A DNA stretch of 64,000 nucleotides from Rhizoctonia solani (taxonomy: Eukaryota; Basidiomycota; Agaricomycetes; Cantharellales; Ceratobasidiaceae): positions 806,001 to 870,000 of the forward strand of contig NC_057374.1 of assembly GCF_016906535.1 (NCBI RefSeq). The letters run 5' to 3'. How positions within the stretch are numbered: position 1 is the first letter of the stretch; each line of letters opens with the position of its first letter. The position numbers and the translations under genes are program-made. The notes under the pieces were generated by a model. That model did no database searches and was not told the origin of the DNA. It saw only the letters and a program-made list of their open reading frames with translations. This document shows positions 38,376 to 49,700 of this stretch, piece by piece.

Positions 38376-40348
38376 TGACTGCTCGGAGTCGTGGCGCGAA
38401 TCACACTCCGAAATTCAACTTGGCGTAAGCGCTGATCACTGTCATATTTGGAATACGTAAAGTGGTCTGCTTCCGCGCGCCTCCTGTACTGTGCGACCGC
38501 ACCAGTTGCTTGAAACCTAATCAATTTGTCCGCTGAAGAGCGCCTCCCAACGGAAGAAGTATTAACCACTTTGTTAACGAAAACGGAACTAAAACATTCA
38601 CTCTGTGCAATATATTGTTTCGTAGAAATATGCTTCAGCCCCCAACGTCACGTAGTAAGCCCGATTATAACCTCATATGGTGCTTACGCGATGTAGACTC
38701 GTAGTACCTCCAATCGTGCCTCCGATCTATGAATTCATGAAAGCTGACCGATCGGAAGGCGTTGTGCCCACTGTTAGCAGCTGGGTGGATTATCCTAGAC
38801 CTACCAATGTTGTGTAACCGTGAGATCTCACGGAGCCGGACTTGACTGCCCATGTACAGCACCCGTAAGCCCTGTGTCGATTCAATCAAACATAGTTTTA
38901 TTTCGTTATAAAACTACACTATACTTGGTTATATATCACAAGATGATAGTTGGAAAATCCGTGTATGGCCCGGGGAGTCCATACGCCCATAAATGTAGGA
39001 AGATAGCAAATTGACTTTGATCAGATATCAATGAAACTGGAAAGAGATGGGCAGATTCGTGGGTTGATGACCGACCTATTGTGTCCAAAGATAAACTAAC
39101 TCTATACCCGTGAGTAGTGCACAAAATATATAGCAACATGCGAAACTCGTCAGAACCATTCTGGGGTTTGACAAACACTTAGGCGTTGTTTACGTTAGGA
39201 TAGATCTACAAATCCCTAAAAAAAAGTTTGGGAGCACTCTGAAGCATACGCCTAGCAGACTATTTTGCACAGTCGGAGAGTTTATTTCTGTATACGAAAG
39301 TTACGTGACAGATGCATGGCAGCCAACAGTGGCGCCGAGTCGCTGACTGGGGTTGCATTCGGGGGTACCCGGCCCATACCGTCCAACTTAACCCACATTT
39401 TTCATCTCCGGCACAGTAAAGCATACATCATTTAATATTGGCTTCTGGCTTCTGGGATTGGGATAGCGAGGCTTTCGTCGACCAACGGCAACGCCGATTT
39501 ACTCTCCTACAACTCCAAGACTTCAAACAAACCCCAGTCAGTGCCACTCCTCCCTGTCGTGCATCTGTCACACAACCACTACTGTCCACCGGAGAAAATT
39601 CTCCGACTGTATTATTGTGCGCGGCTCTGCTTTACTCCGTCGACCTCAAGCCCTATCTCACTTGAAAACTATATGGGTTTTTCTGTGTGAAGGAGCTTTT
39701 TCTAGAATAGGACGAGTACCGATGGTAGGCCAACAGCCATACGTATTTTCAGAAATTCCCGGTATGCATGTGGTGAAGGAAGCCGCTATACACTACTGGG
39801 CACCTCCAAACCTTTCAGCAGTTGTGGGAGGACTGAATACCGCCACTGCGACTACCGCCAATTATAAACGGCGGGATATCCCCGATCCATAAGCCTACAA
39901 TACAAGGCGAGATCCGAAAAGCTCAGTACTTCTGACACTTTGTTTATGACAAAGGGTTCTCTATCGAGGGAGCTCTACTGTGCGCACGCCCAATCTCAGG
40001 CACGGAGGGCCAAAGAAGCCCAGGTTTCAAATAAGCTTGCCTTTGGTCTGACCGCGGGTAACGACAATCGTGCGGAAGGCATATATGATATCGCTGAGCT
40101 GCTCCACAAGATTCGTAAAGCAAGGGTACCTTGCTTCCATCAAATAGAGTCGATGTATTTATATAGTGAGCATAGTGGCTGGGTTAAAGTTTTGGCTGAT
40201 AGGTTGGGGCCAGCAGTAGGTCGGCTAACACGATTTTAAATGAGCTTATTTCGTACGATCTCTGCACTAATAGTCCTCGGCCTATAAAATATAAGCGAGT
40301 AGATTAGCAAAGTCTCACGAGGTTAGGCGTCTTAACCCTTTCATCAAA
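38376..40348. other. Intergenic between RECQL gene and copy D
   Basis: 2 kb containing the promoters of two divergent genes. Plus-strand frames at 39.4-39.9 kb and 39.94-40.24 kb (about 75-100 codons) have no recognisable motif. I could not splice them to copy D or to each other. Confidence 0.4.
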
Positions 40349-42453
40349 ATGCTTCGCATCGTATCAATGCCTGGTCCGTCTCCTACTAGTTGTCGGGTAT
40401 GTAGGCGAAGGTTAGTTAATACATACGATCTTGGTCGTTCTTTTTTGACGCCAGCTTGCCAGGCGGAAAAAGTGTGACATGACCAAGCCATGCTGCGACA
40501 GGTGTGCAAAGGATGGTTATGAATGCCTAGGATACGAAGAAGACAAACCTCGAGTTAGGCTGTGCCGCGATTACCCTGATGCACCGACCGTACCATATCA
40601 AAGGCCGGTTTATACAAGTGTTTCAACTAACGAGTCCACAGAAGAGGTGAGCTTTGTACATTCATCAATCTAGCTCGCGCTCACGAAACCACACTTTTCT
40701 TCAATTACTTTAGTTACCACACCGTCTCTCGAATGCTCGGTCAGAAGATTTACGAGACCTGACTGGTGCAAGTGCGGACGGCTCCAGACCTTCAACTCCT
40801 GGGATCACAAAGCTATATCAAGCAAGGGATCAAAGATTAACCAAGGAGAAAGATATGGCTGTCTGTGGAGGTCTTTTGCGGGACTTTGACCGCTTATGGC
40901 CACAGGATCCAAGTCAACTGGTCTTATATTCGCGTTCACGGACACGGCAGTTCACTTTCACTAAGCGGACTTCTAGCATGAAGCCCAGCGGAAGTGACTC
41001 AACTGGATTTATTGAGTCAATTTCCCAGCCCTTGTATCCCTCGATAGATGCGATGCAAATAGGCAGGGAAGATCGCCTGTCACGTGTGGCTAATGAATGT
41101 GAGTAAAAGCGCTCTTTAGTTAACTCAGTTATGTTTAATCGCGCAGCATAGACATCTTTCAGCGCCTTGGTCTCTGGTTTGTACCCCCAGCGCCAACTGC
41201 ATGTGATGTTTTTGCGGAAAGTCTGAGAGGGGCTACTAGAACAGTGCAGGTCCTATATTTTGGAGCCTGGGTTCTCCGAAAGCTTGGTCATAATCTCGGA
41301 ATCCGCAGCTTTGCATCTAAAGGATGCGTTAGCTGGATCAACGGATTTGAACAAAAAATCACTGCTAGCTCGCGTAGTAATGCACTTCCAAATGAAATAG
41401 GAGACTGCGTTGCAGCCCACATTGAGGTAAGTGGTTCATCCGACCGACAGTTTAGCACAGCAAATAACGCAATAGATCAGTTAGTACTTCTGAAATTTCA
41501 CCTAGTAAATAGTGCTTCAGGTTATACTGCGCTTCGGAGCGTACTACCAAAGCTTCTGCGACTTGTGGCAACCGACCCGTGTCTAATGATTCAAGAGCCG
41601 GATGGTAACCTAGTTATCTCATTGCCCCGTATGCTCTACGCCCTTCGACCCGAGCTCGTACGATTTTCCTACTATGACACAATCTCATCGTTTCTACTCG
41701 GAGTACCACCTCTAGTCGAATATGGATATAATACTGAACATAACGCCGACCCTAAGCACGAGAACTTTGGGTATGAGTGGGTACACGGAATTCCTGCTGT
41801 GCTACTTCAAGTTATTGCGCAGGTCAACTCGTGGAGAGCTGGCTCTCGAGTTCCTCTGGATCACTGGCAAGCTCTCGAGCAGCGCGTCCTGTCCTGGACA
41901 TCACGATACGCTATGCTAAACGACAGCGCCATCGCCGAGAGTGCTACTTGTCTTAGGGCTGCTGTACAGGAAGGCTGGAAACATGTGGTGCTGATATATA
42001 TCTACATGGTGTGTACTTGCTTTTCTTGTTGGCCTTCTTGCTGTGTAACCGAGGAACATTGGTATTGCCAGGGTATATGCGGGGTTTCATCACACGACTC
42101 GCGGGTGCAAGCGTCGGTAGATCGAATATTCGAACTTGGAGAAGCAGTTGGCAGCTCGCAGCTCGGCGTACACATGTTCTCTCACTACGTTGTGGTAAGC
42201 TTGGTGTATGCGCCTCAAACTTGCTGCTAATTTGCAATTACTTGGATAGGCTGGTCTGGCGGCCAGGTCGGAAAGGCAGAGGGTTGCTGTGTACAAGCAA
42301 TTACTTTCTTTCACGGACGGGCGTGTTTGGCTCTTTTCTGGGCCAGAGTTTGGCTCCTTGCTTCGGTGCTTGTGGCATGGGGCGGGAGCGGGAGGGGCAG
42401 CTGTAACATGGGATGACTTTGCTGGAGTAACACGCGCGCGCGTTTTACTCTAA
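40349..42453 (+). CDS. Zn(II)2Cys6 family protein, copy D
   Basis: Start ATG at 40349 (MLRIVSMPGPSPTSCRVCRR); second exon RRKKCDMTKPCCDRCAKDGY then ECLGYEED, zinc cluster complete. Then FDRLWPQDPSQLVLYSRSRT, LGLWFVPPAPTACDVFAESL, and a long exon SGYTALRSVLPKLLRLVATD to VQEGWKHVVLIYIYMV. The intron 42009-42071 (63 nt) has no stop and keeps frame, so its retention would simply add 21 residues. Next GVSSHDSRVQASVDRIFELG, then the last exon VYKQLLSFTDGRVWLFSGPE to VTWDDF. From there the end differs from the siblings (AGVTRARVLL), coinciding with a cgcgcgcgcg run, so the C-terminus has probably been rewritten by repeat slippage. Nearest relative is copy A. Confidence 0.72.
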
Positions 42454-44153
42454 GAGATGCTCCGGTCCTTTGCGTTTTTCCTTCCTTAATTTTTGATTAA
42501 TTCGTTATAAATGATACATTTGTAAGTGCAAGTGAAATCATAAATGCAGCTAAATCGCAGTGTGCCCCAGAGCCAAAATTCATCTAAACTCCATTGGAGC
42601 CTAGAAATTAAACACTTTCGCGAACATGCTAGTGGAAGTTCTACTCATATAACCGAGTCTGATTCCGAAATTGTTACTACATATATATGGGCTTTTCGCG
42701 GTGAATCAGCATGAGTCGAGTACCAACTGAGTTTTGTACTCGATTTTAACTACCCACCTCTTTTTTGTTAGTCCGTTTTTATTAGAAGTGCATACAAACA
42801 AGGCAAACTGCCCGACAGATTGAAACTAGAGAATGCATGCTACAGAGTGAACTTCTTCCACGAAAAGGTTGAGGGTCCGTACGTGCTCGGGAGCGCCCAG
42901 TCCTCAGTGCTGCATGCGCCGAGTCTTATTCGGCTAGTATTTATGGCATTTTGAGAGATTGATGATCGCTTACTGCCCTAAACTAAGTAAAGCGCATGGC
43001 GACCAAGTGTACTATAGGGAAGTATGAGACTCCATGAGCGGAGAACTGTGGGCGCTCCTGGTCGTGGGCACTTTTAGCTGGTCGTGGGCACTTTTAGTAG
43101 AGGATCTCCCAACTCTCGAAAGGCGTGGCGAGCGAAAGAGGCAAGAGAGAAAAAAAACATACATTGTATTTTTATTCCTCGGTCGCACACAACTTGAAGT
43201 CCACTCTTTCCTTCGTATCGACGAACGTTCCGGAAACAGCCTTCTTTCTTGCGACCCAATTATTCAATCGATATTCAATTCGGACGATCTCCGCCACTCT
43301 GCGGTTGTGGGAGGTTCTCCAAACCGTGATCTGGGCCTCGTCTCCTATTACGACTTCATGTAAGCCTAGCATTTTTGTGTTTGCTTGTGCACATGTACGA
43401 TTCCCTTGATGCATGTCCTAGCACGTGCAAGATATATATAAGCCAATCATCTTTGTGTCTAATCATGGGCAATTTGGTAATGACGGAAAATCGCTTGGTC
43501 GAACTGATGAGTAGCGCATATTTGAAATCGAGTGGCAAGTGGTTTGATTGTTTATAGTTATTGCAACGGCAGGGAATAAAAGGCTCGAGTAACGAGTCGC
43601 CCAGCAAATTAATACGAAGAAAAGGCGCGGAACATAATCTTTCCAAACGCAGCTTAGCTAGATAGGTAATACTACGATTGATGACATCGAGAGCCACAGC
43701 AAAAATGACGTGCGGCATATAGGAACAAATCATTGAGGGCAAGGCCAAAAATAAGGCAGAGAGCCTCTTGCCAGCTTGGCAAGGTCAACTGGCTAGGCAT
43801 GCGACAATATTTCACGCAACAGAGGAGCTAACTATACAGTGTGGTGTTAAAATGAGAAATAAGACCTTTCAAGCCCCCCCCCCCAATATATACCCAGGTG
43901 AGCCGCAAATCGAGACACCAATCTCTTAGCGAGATATTTCCGGCCGTTTCCATATGTGTATGAGATGGCACGTGGCCAGTGTACATCGCTGTTGTGCCGA
44001 GAACAAACCCTACCGTCGTTAGCCCAACTACTTAGTTTCGTATTGCCTCGTCCAAGTCTGTCCCGACACAACCATACTTTCGATACTGTGAGAGCTAGGT
44101 GGCTCATTATCAAGACACACAGACGACTAAGTGTGTGACTGTCCTGCCAAAAA
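42454..44153. other. Intergenic between copies D and E
   Basis: 1.7 kb holding a 20-bp perfect tandem duplication (43058-43097) and a homopolymer C run near 43875. Frames of up to about 130 codons on either strand have no recognised family. Promoter of copy E at the right end. Confidence 0.45.
43058..43097. repeat. Perfect 20-bp tandem duplication
   Basis: The unit ctggtcgtgggcacttttag occurs twice, back to back, without mismatch. No obvious role. Confidence 0.85.
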
Positions 44154-46197
44154 ATGTTTCATATCGTTTCAATACCTGGTCCACCACCGACTGGTTGTTG
44201 CACATGTGGACGAAGGTCTGTCAACACTTATACACGTGCTCGCCTTTTTTGACTCGCATCGTATTTCACCAGGCACAAAAAATGCGACATGTCTAGACCG
44301 TGTTGCGATAGGTGCTTGAAGGGTGGCCACGAATGTCTGTGGTATGAGGAGGACCAACCTCGGGTTAGGATACGTCAGAATTATCCCGATATACCCGACT
44401 CTGCACCTATTCGTGCAGAAGGTTCTCTATCGAAGGTGAGTCCAAAACCCCATGGCTCCGGCTTCCGCTCTCGAGTTTACAACTGTTCATGATTTTAAGG
44501 CCCTTGATTGTCTTTCGGCTGGACTGCCTGAAGACCGAATAGACCGAACCAGTACAACGACGGAAGGTGTCACACGATCCTATATTGTAGATGCAGGGCA
44601 ACCGTGCACGACGAGTGGACACACCTTGCCTGCGCGTGATAACCCTTCGGAAGATCTCGTCCACCTATGGTCACAGAGTCAAAGTCGATCGATCGTATAC
44701 TCATCATCAAGAACTTATCAATCTGATACCACGAGATGCTCTTTTGATACAATTTCCGGATCAAAAAGTTCTAAAAATAATCCGGCTAAAGAGAATGTTT
44801 ATGTTTACCGATCGATTATTCCCTCGGTCGATGGAGCTCAAGCTACCAGAGAGAGTTACTTTGCACTTATTGCCAACGAGTGTGAGTAAAGCTCCCGTGT
44901 TGGATGTACCTTTCGCAGTTACAATTTGACAGACATTTATAGTGTCCTCAGTTTCCGGTTTATGGCCCCCTCGCCCACCATTCGTACCTCCGTAGCGGTT
45001 CGTGTGAGGGGCAGCAGAGCAACGCGAGCCATGTACTTAGGGACGATGATTCTCCAGGGGCTCAACCATGACTTCCGGACCCATGATACTCCACTCAAGA
45101 AATACCTTGACTGGATCAATGAGTTTGAACGACGGTTCATTACTAATTTTGGTCGTAGTTCGCGGCTGGAAGACGTGGGGGACTGCCTCGCGGCCCATAT
45201 CGAGGTAAACGGTTCATCTAGCTAGTAATCTTGCAGATTTAATAATATAATCGATTAGCTAGCGGTTCTAAGATTCTTCCTCAGAGATAGTGCTTCGGCA
45301 TATAGTTTGTTTCGAGCCGGGCTGTCTAAGTTCTTTCTACTCATCGCAGCTGACTCAGGCCTGTTGTCTGAGCAACCAAATGGCAATTTGACCGTTTCCT
45401 TTCCCCGTGTACTTGGTTCACCTCGGTACGAGCTCTCACGATTCGTTTTATACGACACAATCCTGTCGTTTTTACTCGGAGTGCCACCCTTGTTAGAGTA
45501 TGGGTATGAGGGTACATGTGAGAGTGATGGGTTCGAGTGGATCCACGGGATTCCGTTTGCACTCTTTCAAATCATTGCACAAGTTAATTCATGGAGAGCT
45601 GGCTCTAAAGTACCCCTTGATGATTGGCAAACCCTAGAGCAGCGTGTTTTGACCTGGAGGCCATCCCATGCAATGTTAAACGAATGTTCTGCTTCGGAGG
45701 ACGCCAACATCGAACGAGCTACGGTGCAAGAGGGATGGAGGCATGTCCTACTAATTTATATATATATGGTGCGTTCTTGAATCCTATCACCTCTCCCCAG
45801 AAGCCGATGAAGAATGATAGGGTATATGCGGGGTATCGTCATATGATCCACGTGTACAAGCGTCGGTGGATAGGATATTTCAGCTTGCAGAAACTGTGCA
45901 TAAATCACGATTTAGTATACACATGCTACCTCACTGTGTTGTTGTGAGTTTGATATTCGCACTTTGGCCCATTTACTAAGTCGTTTTGTGGAGGCTGGTA
46001 TAGCGGCACGGCTGGAAAGACACCGAGTTGCTGTGTACGAAACACTACTTTCGTTCACGGATGCACGACCCTGGCTCCTTGGCGGGCCACGATTTAGCCA
46101 GTTTCTCTATCACTTGTGGCATGGTGCGGGCGAAGGAGGAAGAGCTATCACATGGAACGACTATGTTCAGTCGAGGCATGAAACTAATCCTTTGTGA
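44154..46197 (+). CDS. Zn(II)2Cys6 family protein, copy E
   Basis: Start ATG at 44154 (MFHIVSIPGPPPTGCCTCGR); the second exon gives RHKKCDMSRPCCDRCLKGGH then ECLWYEED. The six-cysteine spacing is kept, but the first half has an extra cysteine (CCTC) and loses basic residues usual in siblings. Later blocks: LVHLWSQSQSRSIVYSSSRT, FRFMAPSPTIRTSVAVRV, SEQPNGNLTVSFPRVL, FLLGVPPLLEYGYEGTCESD, WIHGIPFALFQIIAQVNSWR, VQEGWRHVLLIYIYMV, and the last exon LERHRVAVYETLLSFTDARP to ITWNDYVQSRHETNPL. No frameshift seen. Closest to copy B among the five. Presumed nuclear regulator of unknown target. Confidence 0.72.
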
Positions 46198-46768
46198 AGT
46201 AATCTGTTGCTTGACGCCCTCCACGTGACGACTACGAAACAATCGTGACCTTCAACGATATTATGATAGGAGTGGTGGCGGACCTGCGACACATAATCCC
46301 AAAGGGTTCGTGGCAGTCATAGATTTAAGCAGCATATCATTGTTTTTGATCAGCAATATTGTAGTAATTGTATATGATAAACAAAAAGCTATCACTGCTC
46401 ACTTCGAACATACACGCATATCGAATCCCAAGACTTCCCAGCTTGACCCATAAATATTCGTGTCTACTAGCTATACATTTCCTCCCGCATACAACCACCG
46501 AGCGTTATATACTTTTTCCTTTCCCAATCCCTTCTCCACTTTTTCAACTCAGACTATGTACAAATAACTGTTTTTCGAACTATCAATATAGTCAAGGGTT
46601 TCTTTTCATGTGACTAGGTCCTGGCTGAATATCATTGGAATTTAATGATTTGATGAGCGAGGGTGGGCTTCAGCGCCCTGGTGTTAGAAAAATGGTAGAT
46701 GCAAAGATGTTGTATGTCGTATCGCTCACATGTGGTAAAACCTAAGTGTACTTGTGTAAAACCAACAT
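46198..46768. other. Intergenic between convergent genes
   Basis: 570 bp of AT-rich sequence between copy E and the TPR-CHAT stop codon. Nothing beyond expected 3' ends. Confidence 0.5.
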
Positions 46769-49700
46769 TTAGACGCCAAGATGTATGTAGGGGACCCAAC
46801 GACCAAATTCTTTATCCCCAATGCTTTCCCGAAGATTTGCCACTGCATCGTGTAACGCTCTGCCCGCATCTTGATAACCCATACCCGCATCTTTGAATAA
46901 TTGGCCATAAAATTTGTCTGCTATGAACGGAGCGTCGATGTCCATTACGGACCACATTGTACCAATCACGCTCGGATATCCGGCCATTAGTATGCCTGAT
47001 GCAAGATGTATAGCTTCATCGGGAAGATTTTCATCGCCTGTTGCTGTTTGACATGCGGAAAGAAAAGCTAAGCCCTTGCCTCGAAACAATCGCTTCCTGA
47101 TAGTTGCGAGATCGAGCATGCCGTCATGGAGAAAGAATCCACTCTCGCTGGGATCTCCAATACTTTGGTGTGCGTGGCAAGCAAGATGGACCCAATCATT
47201 TTGCTCCATTGCATCGAGAACAGTCGCTGTGATAGCCTTCTCACCGGCTAGTTGAGTGTATCTGGCATTCCCATGAGCATGTTGTGCAATAATCATTAGC
47301 TCCTTCTTTGTGCCAGGCAAGAGGCTTTGCCCCGGAGTAGCCTCTTGGCCTATCGCAACAATACTAGGATCCTTACTATAAGAGATGTGTGCAGAAGATT
47401 GCAAAGCATTGAGAGTAGGTGTATATGAGGAGATGGCAAAATCAGATATTTTTGTTCCCTTCTTATCGTGGCTGTAAATACCGGCAGCATGAAGCGGAAG
47501 AAATGAAACAACTCCGGTCGCACACCATGTTATGTGCGCCAGATTATCGCGGGGAAACTACCGATCAGAGACATCAGGGGAAGCAACCAATTCGCCTGAA
47601 AATTCGCGTACCACATATCCCAAGGAGTCCAATACTGGCTTTACTATCTCGACCCAAAGAGACTCTAACACAGTTTCAAAAGCGTTGGATATTTCGGGTG
47701 GATTTGGAATTAGCGGTCTCCTTTTTGACCTTCTGCGCGCTCTCGGATGCCAAGCCCTTGAAGCGAGCTCACAATCTGACTATGAGCATTTTTAGCCTTG
47801 TCGTATGAAAAATTTGGGAGTGGAATATGCTTGACATCTACTTTTCCAGGAAGTAAGGCGAGTGCGTCGCAGCGCCGCTGATGACAATTTATGATTACTA
47901 CGGGGCCATCCTTTACTACAGCTGCATACTGTGACGCCTTCTTGGGGAGTAAAAAGTTCTCAAATCCAGGGAGCTGGCGAATTGTTGCCTTTATTTTTTC
48001 GTACTCCTCAGCACGGCGGCGATGCTGCTGAGCTTCCTGCTCCAAATTAACAACATTCACTGTCGTGCTCAGGGGTGTTCGAGAATTTGATTCCCCGTTG
48101 TACAACTCTTGTGACAATCGCTGAAGACGGTCGGCAAGTACTGGGTGGCTTGAATGAAGCTCATCGACTGGAGTTCGAAGTTGTAGGGTCTGGTTCCATA
48201 CAATGGATCGGGCTTGCTCCAACCATTCAAGAGCAAGAGAATACTCTCCAGCACCAATCGCAGCTGCAGCCGCCTCAGCTGAAAAATTGCTCATTTGTTC
48301 AATGTCATCGTAACGTTGGTTTATCGTCGTTCCAATCCAGGCCAACTCAGGTACAAGATCCATCGCAGTCTGGTAGCCTTCCAATGAATCTTCAATCGAG
48401 TGCGAGATAGCCAACGTAGCCCAGGTGCGAGCGGCAATAAATTTGGGGTGTGGCCGCGCTACTATAGATCTAGCAGACTCGCGGTAATATTCTAGTGATC
48501 TATTGAGAGAATCCAAGTCGCCTTGAAGCTCGAATTTTTTGCGATACATATACGCTAGGTTACTGCGGAAGTGAGGAATGTCGGCGTGATTCATAGGCGT
48601 GAGCGAGACCGAGCGAATAAGATATTCGATTGCTTTTTCGAGGTCAGTAAATTGTCCAAAACGATCAAATCGGCTCTCATGTGATATCGCCAAGTTACAG
48701 AGATAACCAGGTAGTTGAGGTTGGTCTCCTGGAGCTACAGACACAACACACGTAGTATATTGGATTGCTTTGTCAATGTCTTCTGATACTCCTACGTGGT
48801 TGAAACGATAGAAATGAGAGACCCCGAGGTTGCAGAATAGCTTGAGAAATTGCGGATGACCTTCGGGAGTGAGCGCTATGGCTTGAGTGAAATATTTGAT
48901 AGCGTTTTCAAGGTCATCCAGGGCTTTGAGTCGATCGAATCGAGTATTATACGAGATTCCAAGGTTTGTTAACCTCTCAGGTAGTTCAAGGTGGCCTTCC
49001 GGAGTCAATTGAACCGAGCGCATGTTATGGGCGACGGAATGGTTTATGTCGTCTATATGTCCAAGGCGTTTAAATCGACTATCATATGAGGCACCAAGAT
49101 TAGATAACCAGATCGCAATAGTTGGATGTCCTTCTGGTGTCAGCGATATGGCGCGGGTGAGGTGGGTGACTGTATTGTCTACGTCGCTCAGGTGGCCAGT
49201 TACTTCAAATCGGCTATCGTAAGCTGCACCTAGGTTTGAGAGATGAATAGGTAAACTTGGATCACCTTCTGGAATGAGTAATAAAGCACGACTCAAATAC
49301 ATGATTGCTTTATCAATATCAGCAAGCTGTCCAAAACGGCGAAACCGATTGTGAAAGACAAGGCCCAGACCACTAATCAAGTGAGGAGCACTCGCATCTT
49401 TTTCGGGAAGTAATTCTACAGCTTGAGTGAGGTGGTTAGTAGCATTCTCAAGATCTGCCAAATCATTTAGATATCGGTATCGAATATCATAAGATACTCC
49501 AAGTCGATGCAACTGTGTGGGCAAGTCCGGGTGTCCTTTGGGAGTAAGTAAGACGGCCAGATTGCCGTGTTTGACTGCGTTGTTTATATCGTCAGAATTT
49601 CCGAGGCGATTGAACCGACTGGAATAAATCCCTCCAATATTTGAATGTAAAATGCGTAAGTTTGGGTGGTTGTCGGGAAGTAGAGGTATTGCTTGGGTAA

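Noticed and set aside
41244..42230. A single 328-codon open frame taken as a complete gene
   Set aside because: It is the central exon of copy D read through a stop-free intron. The zinc-cluster and terminal exons lie outside it in other frames.
43870..43885. C homopolymer as a structured element
   Set aside because: A lone mononucleotide run, like the one near 59400, without flanking symmetry or repeats.
47419..47808. Plus-strand frames opposite the TPR-CHAT gene
   Set aside because: They are antisense shadows of the CHAT-coding exons.
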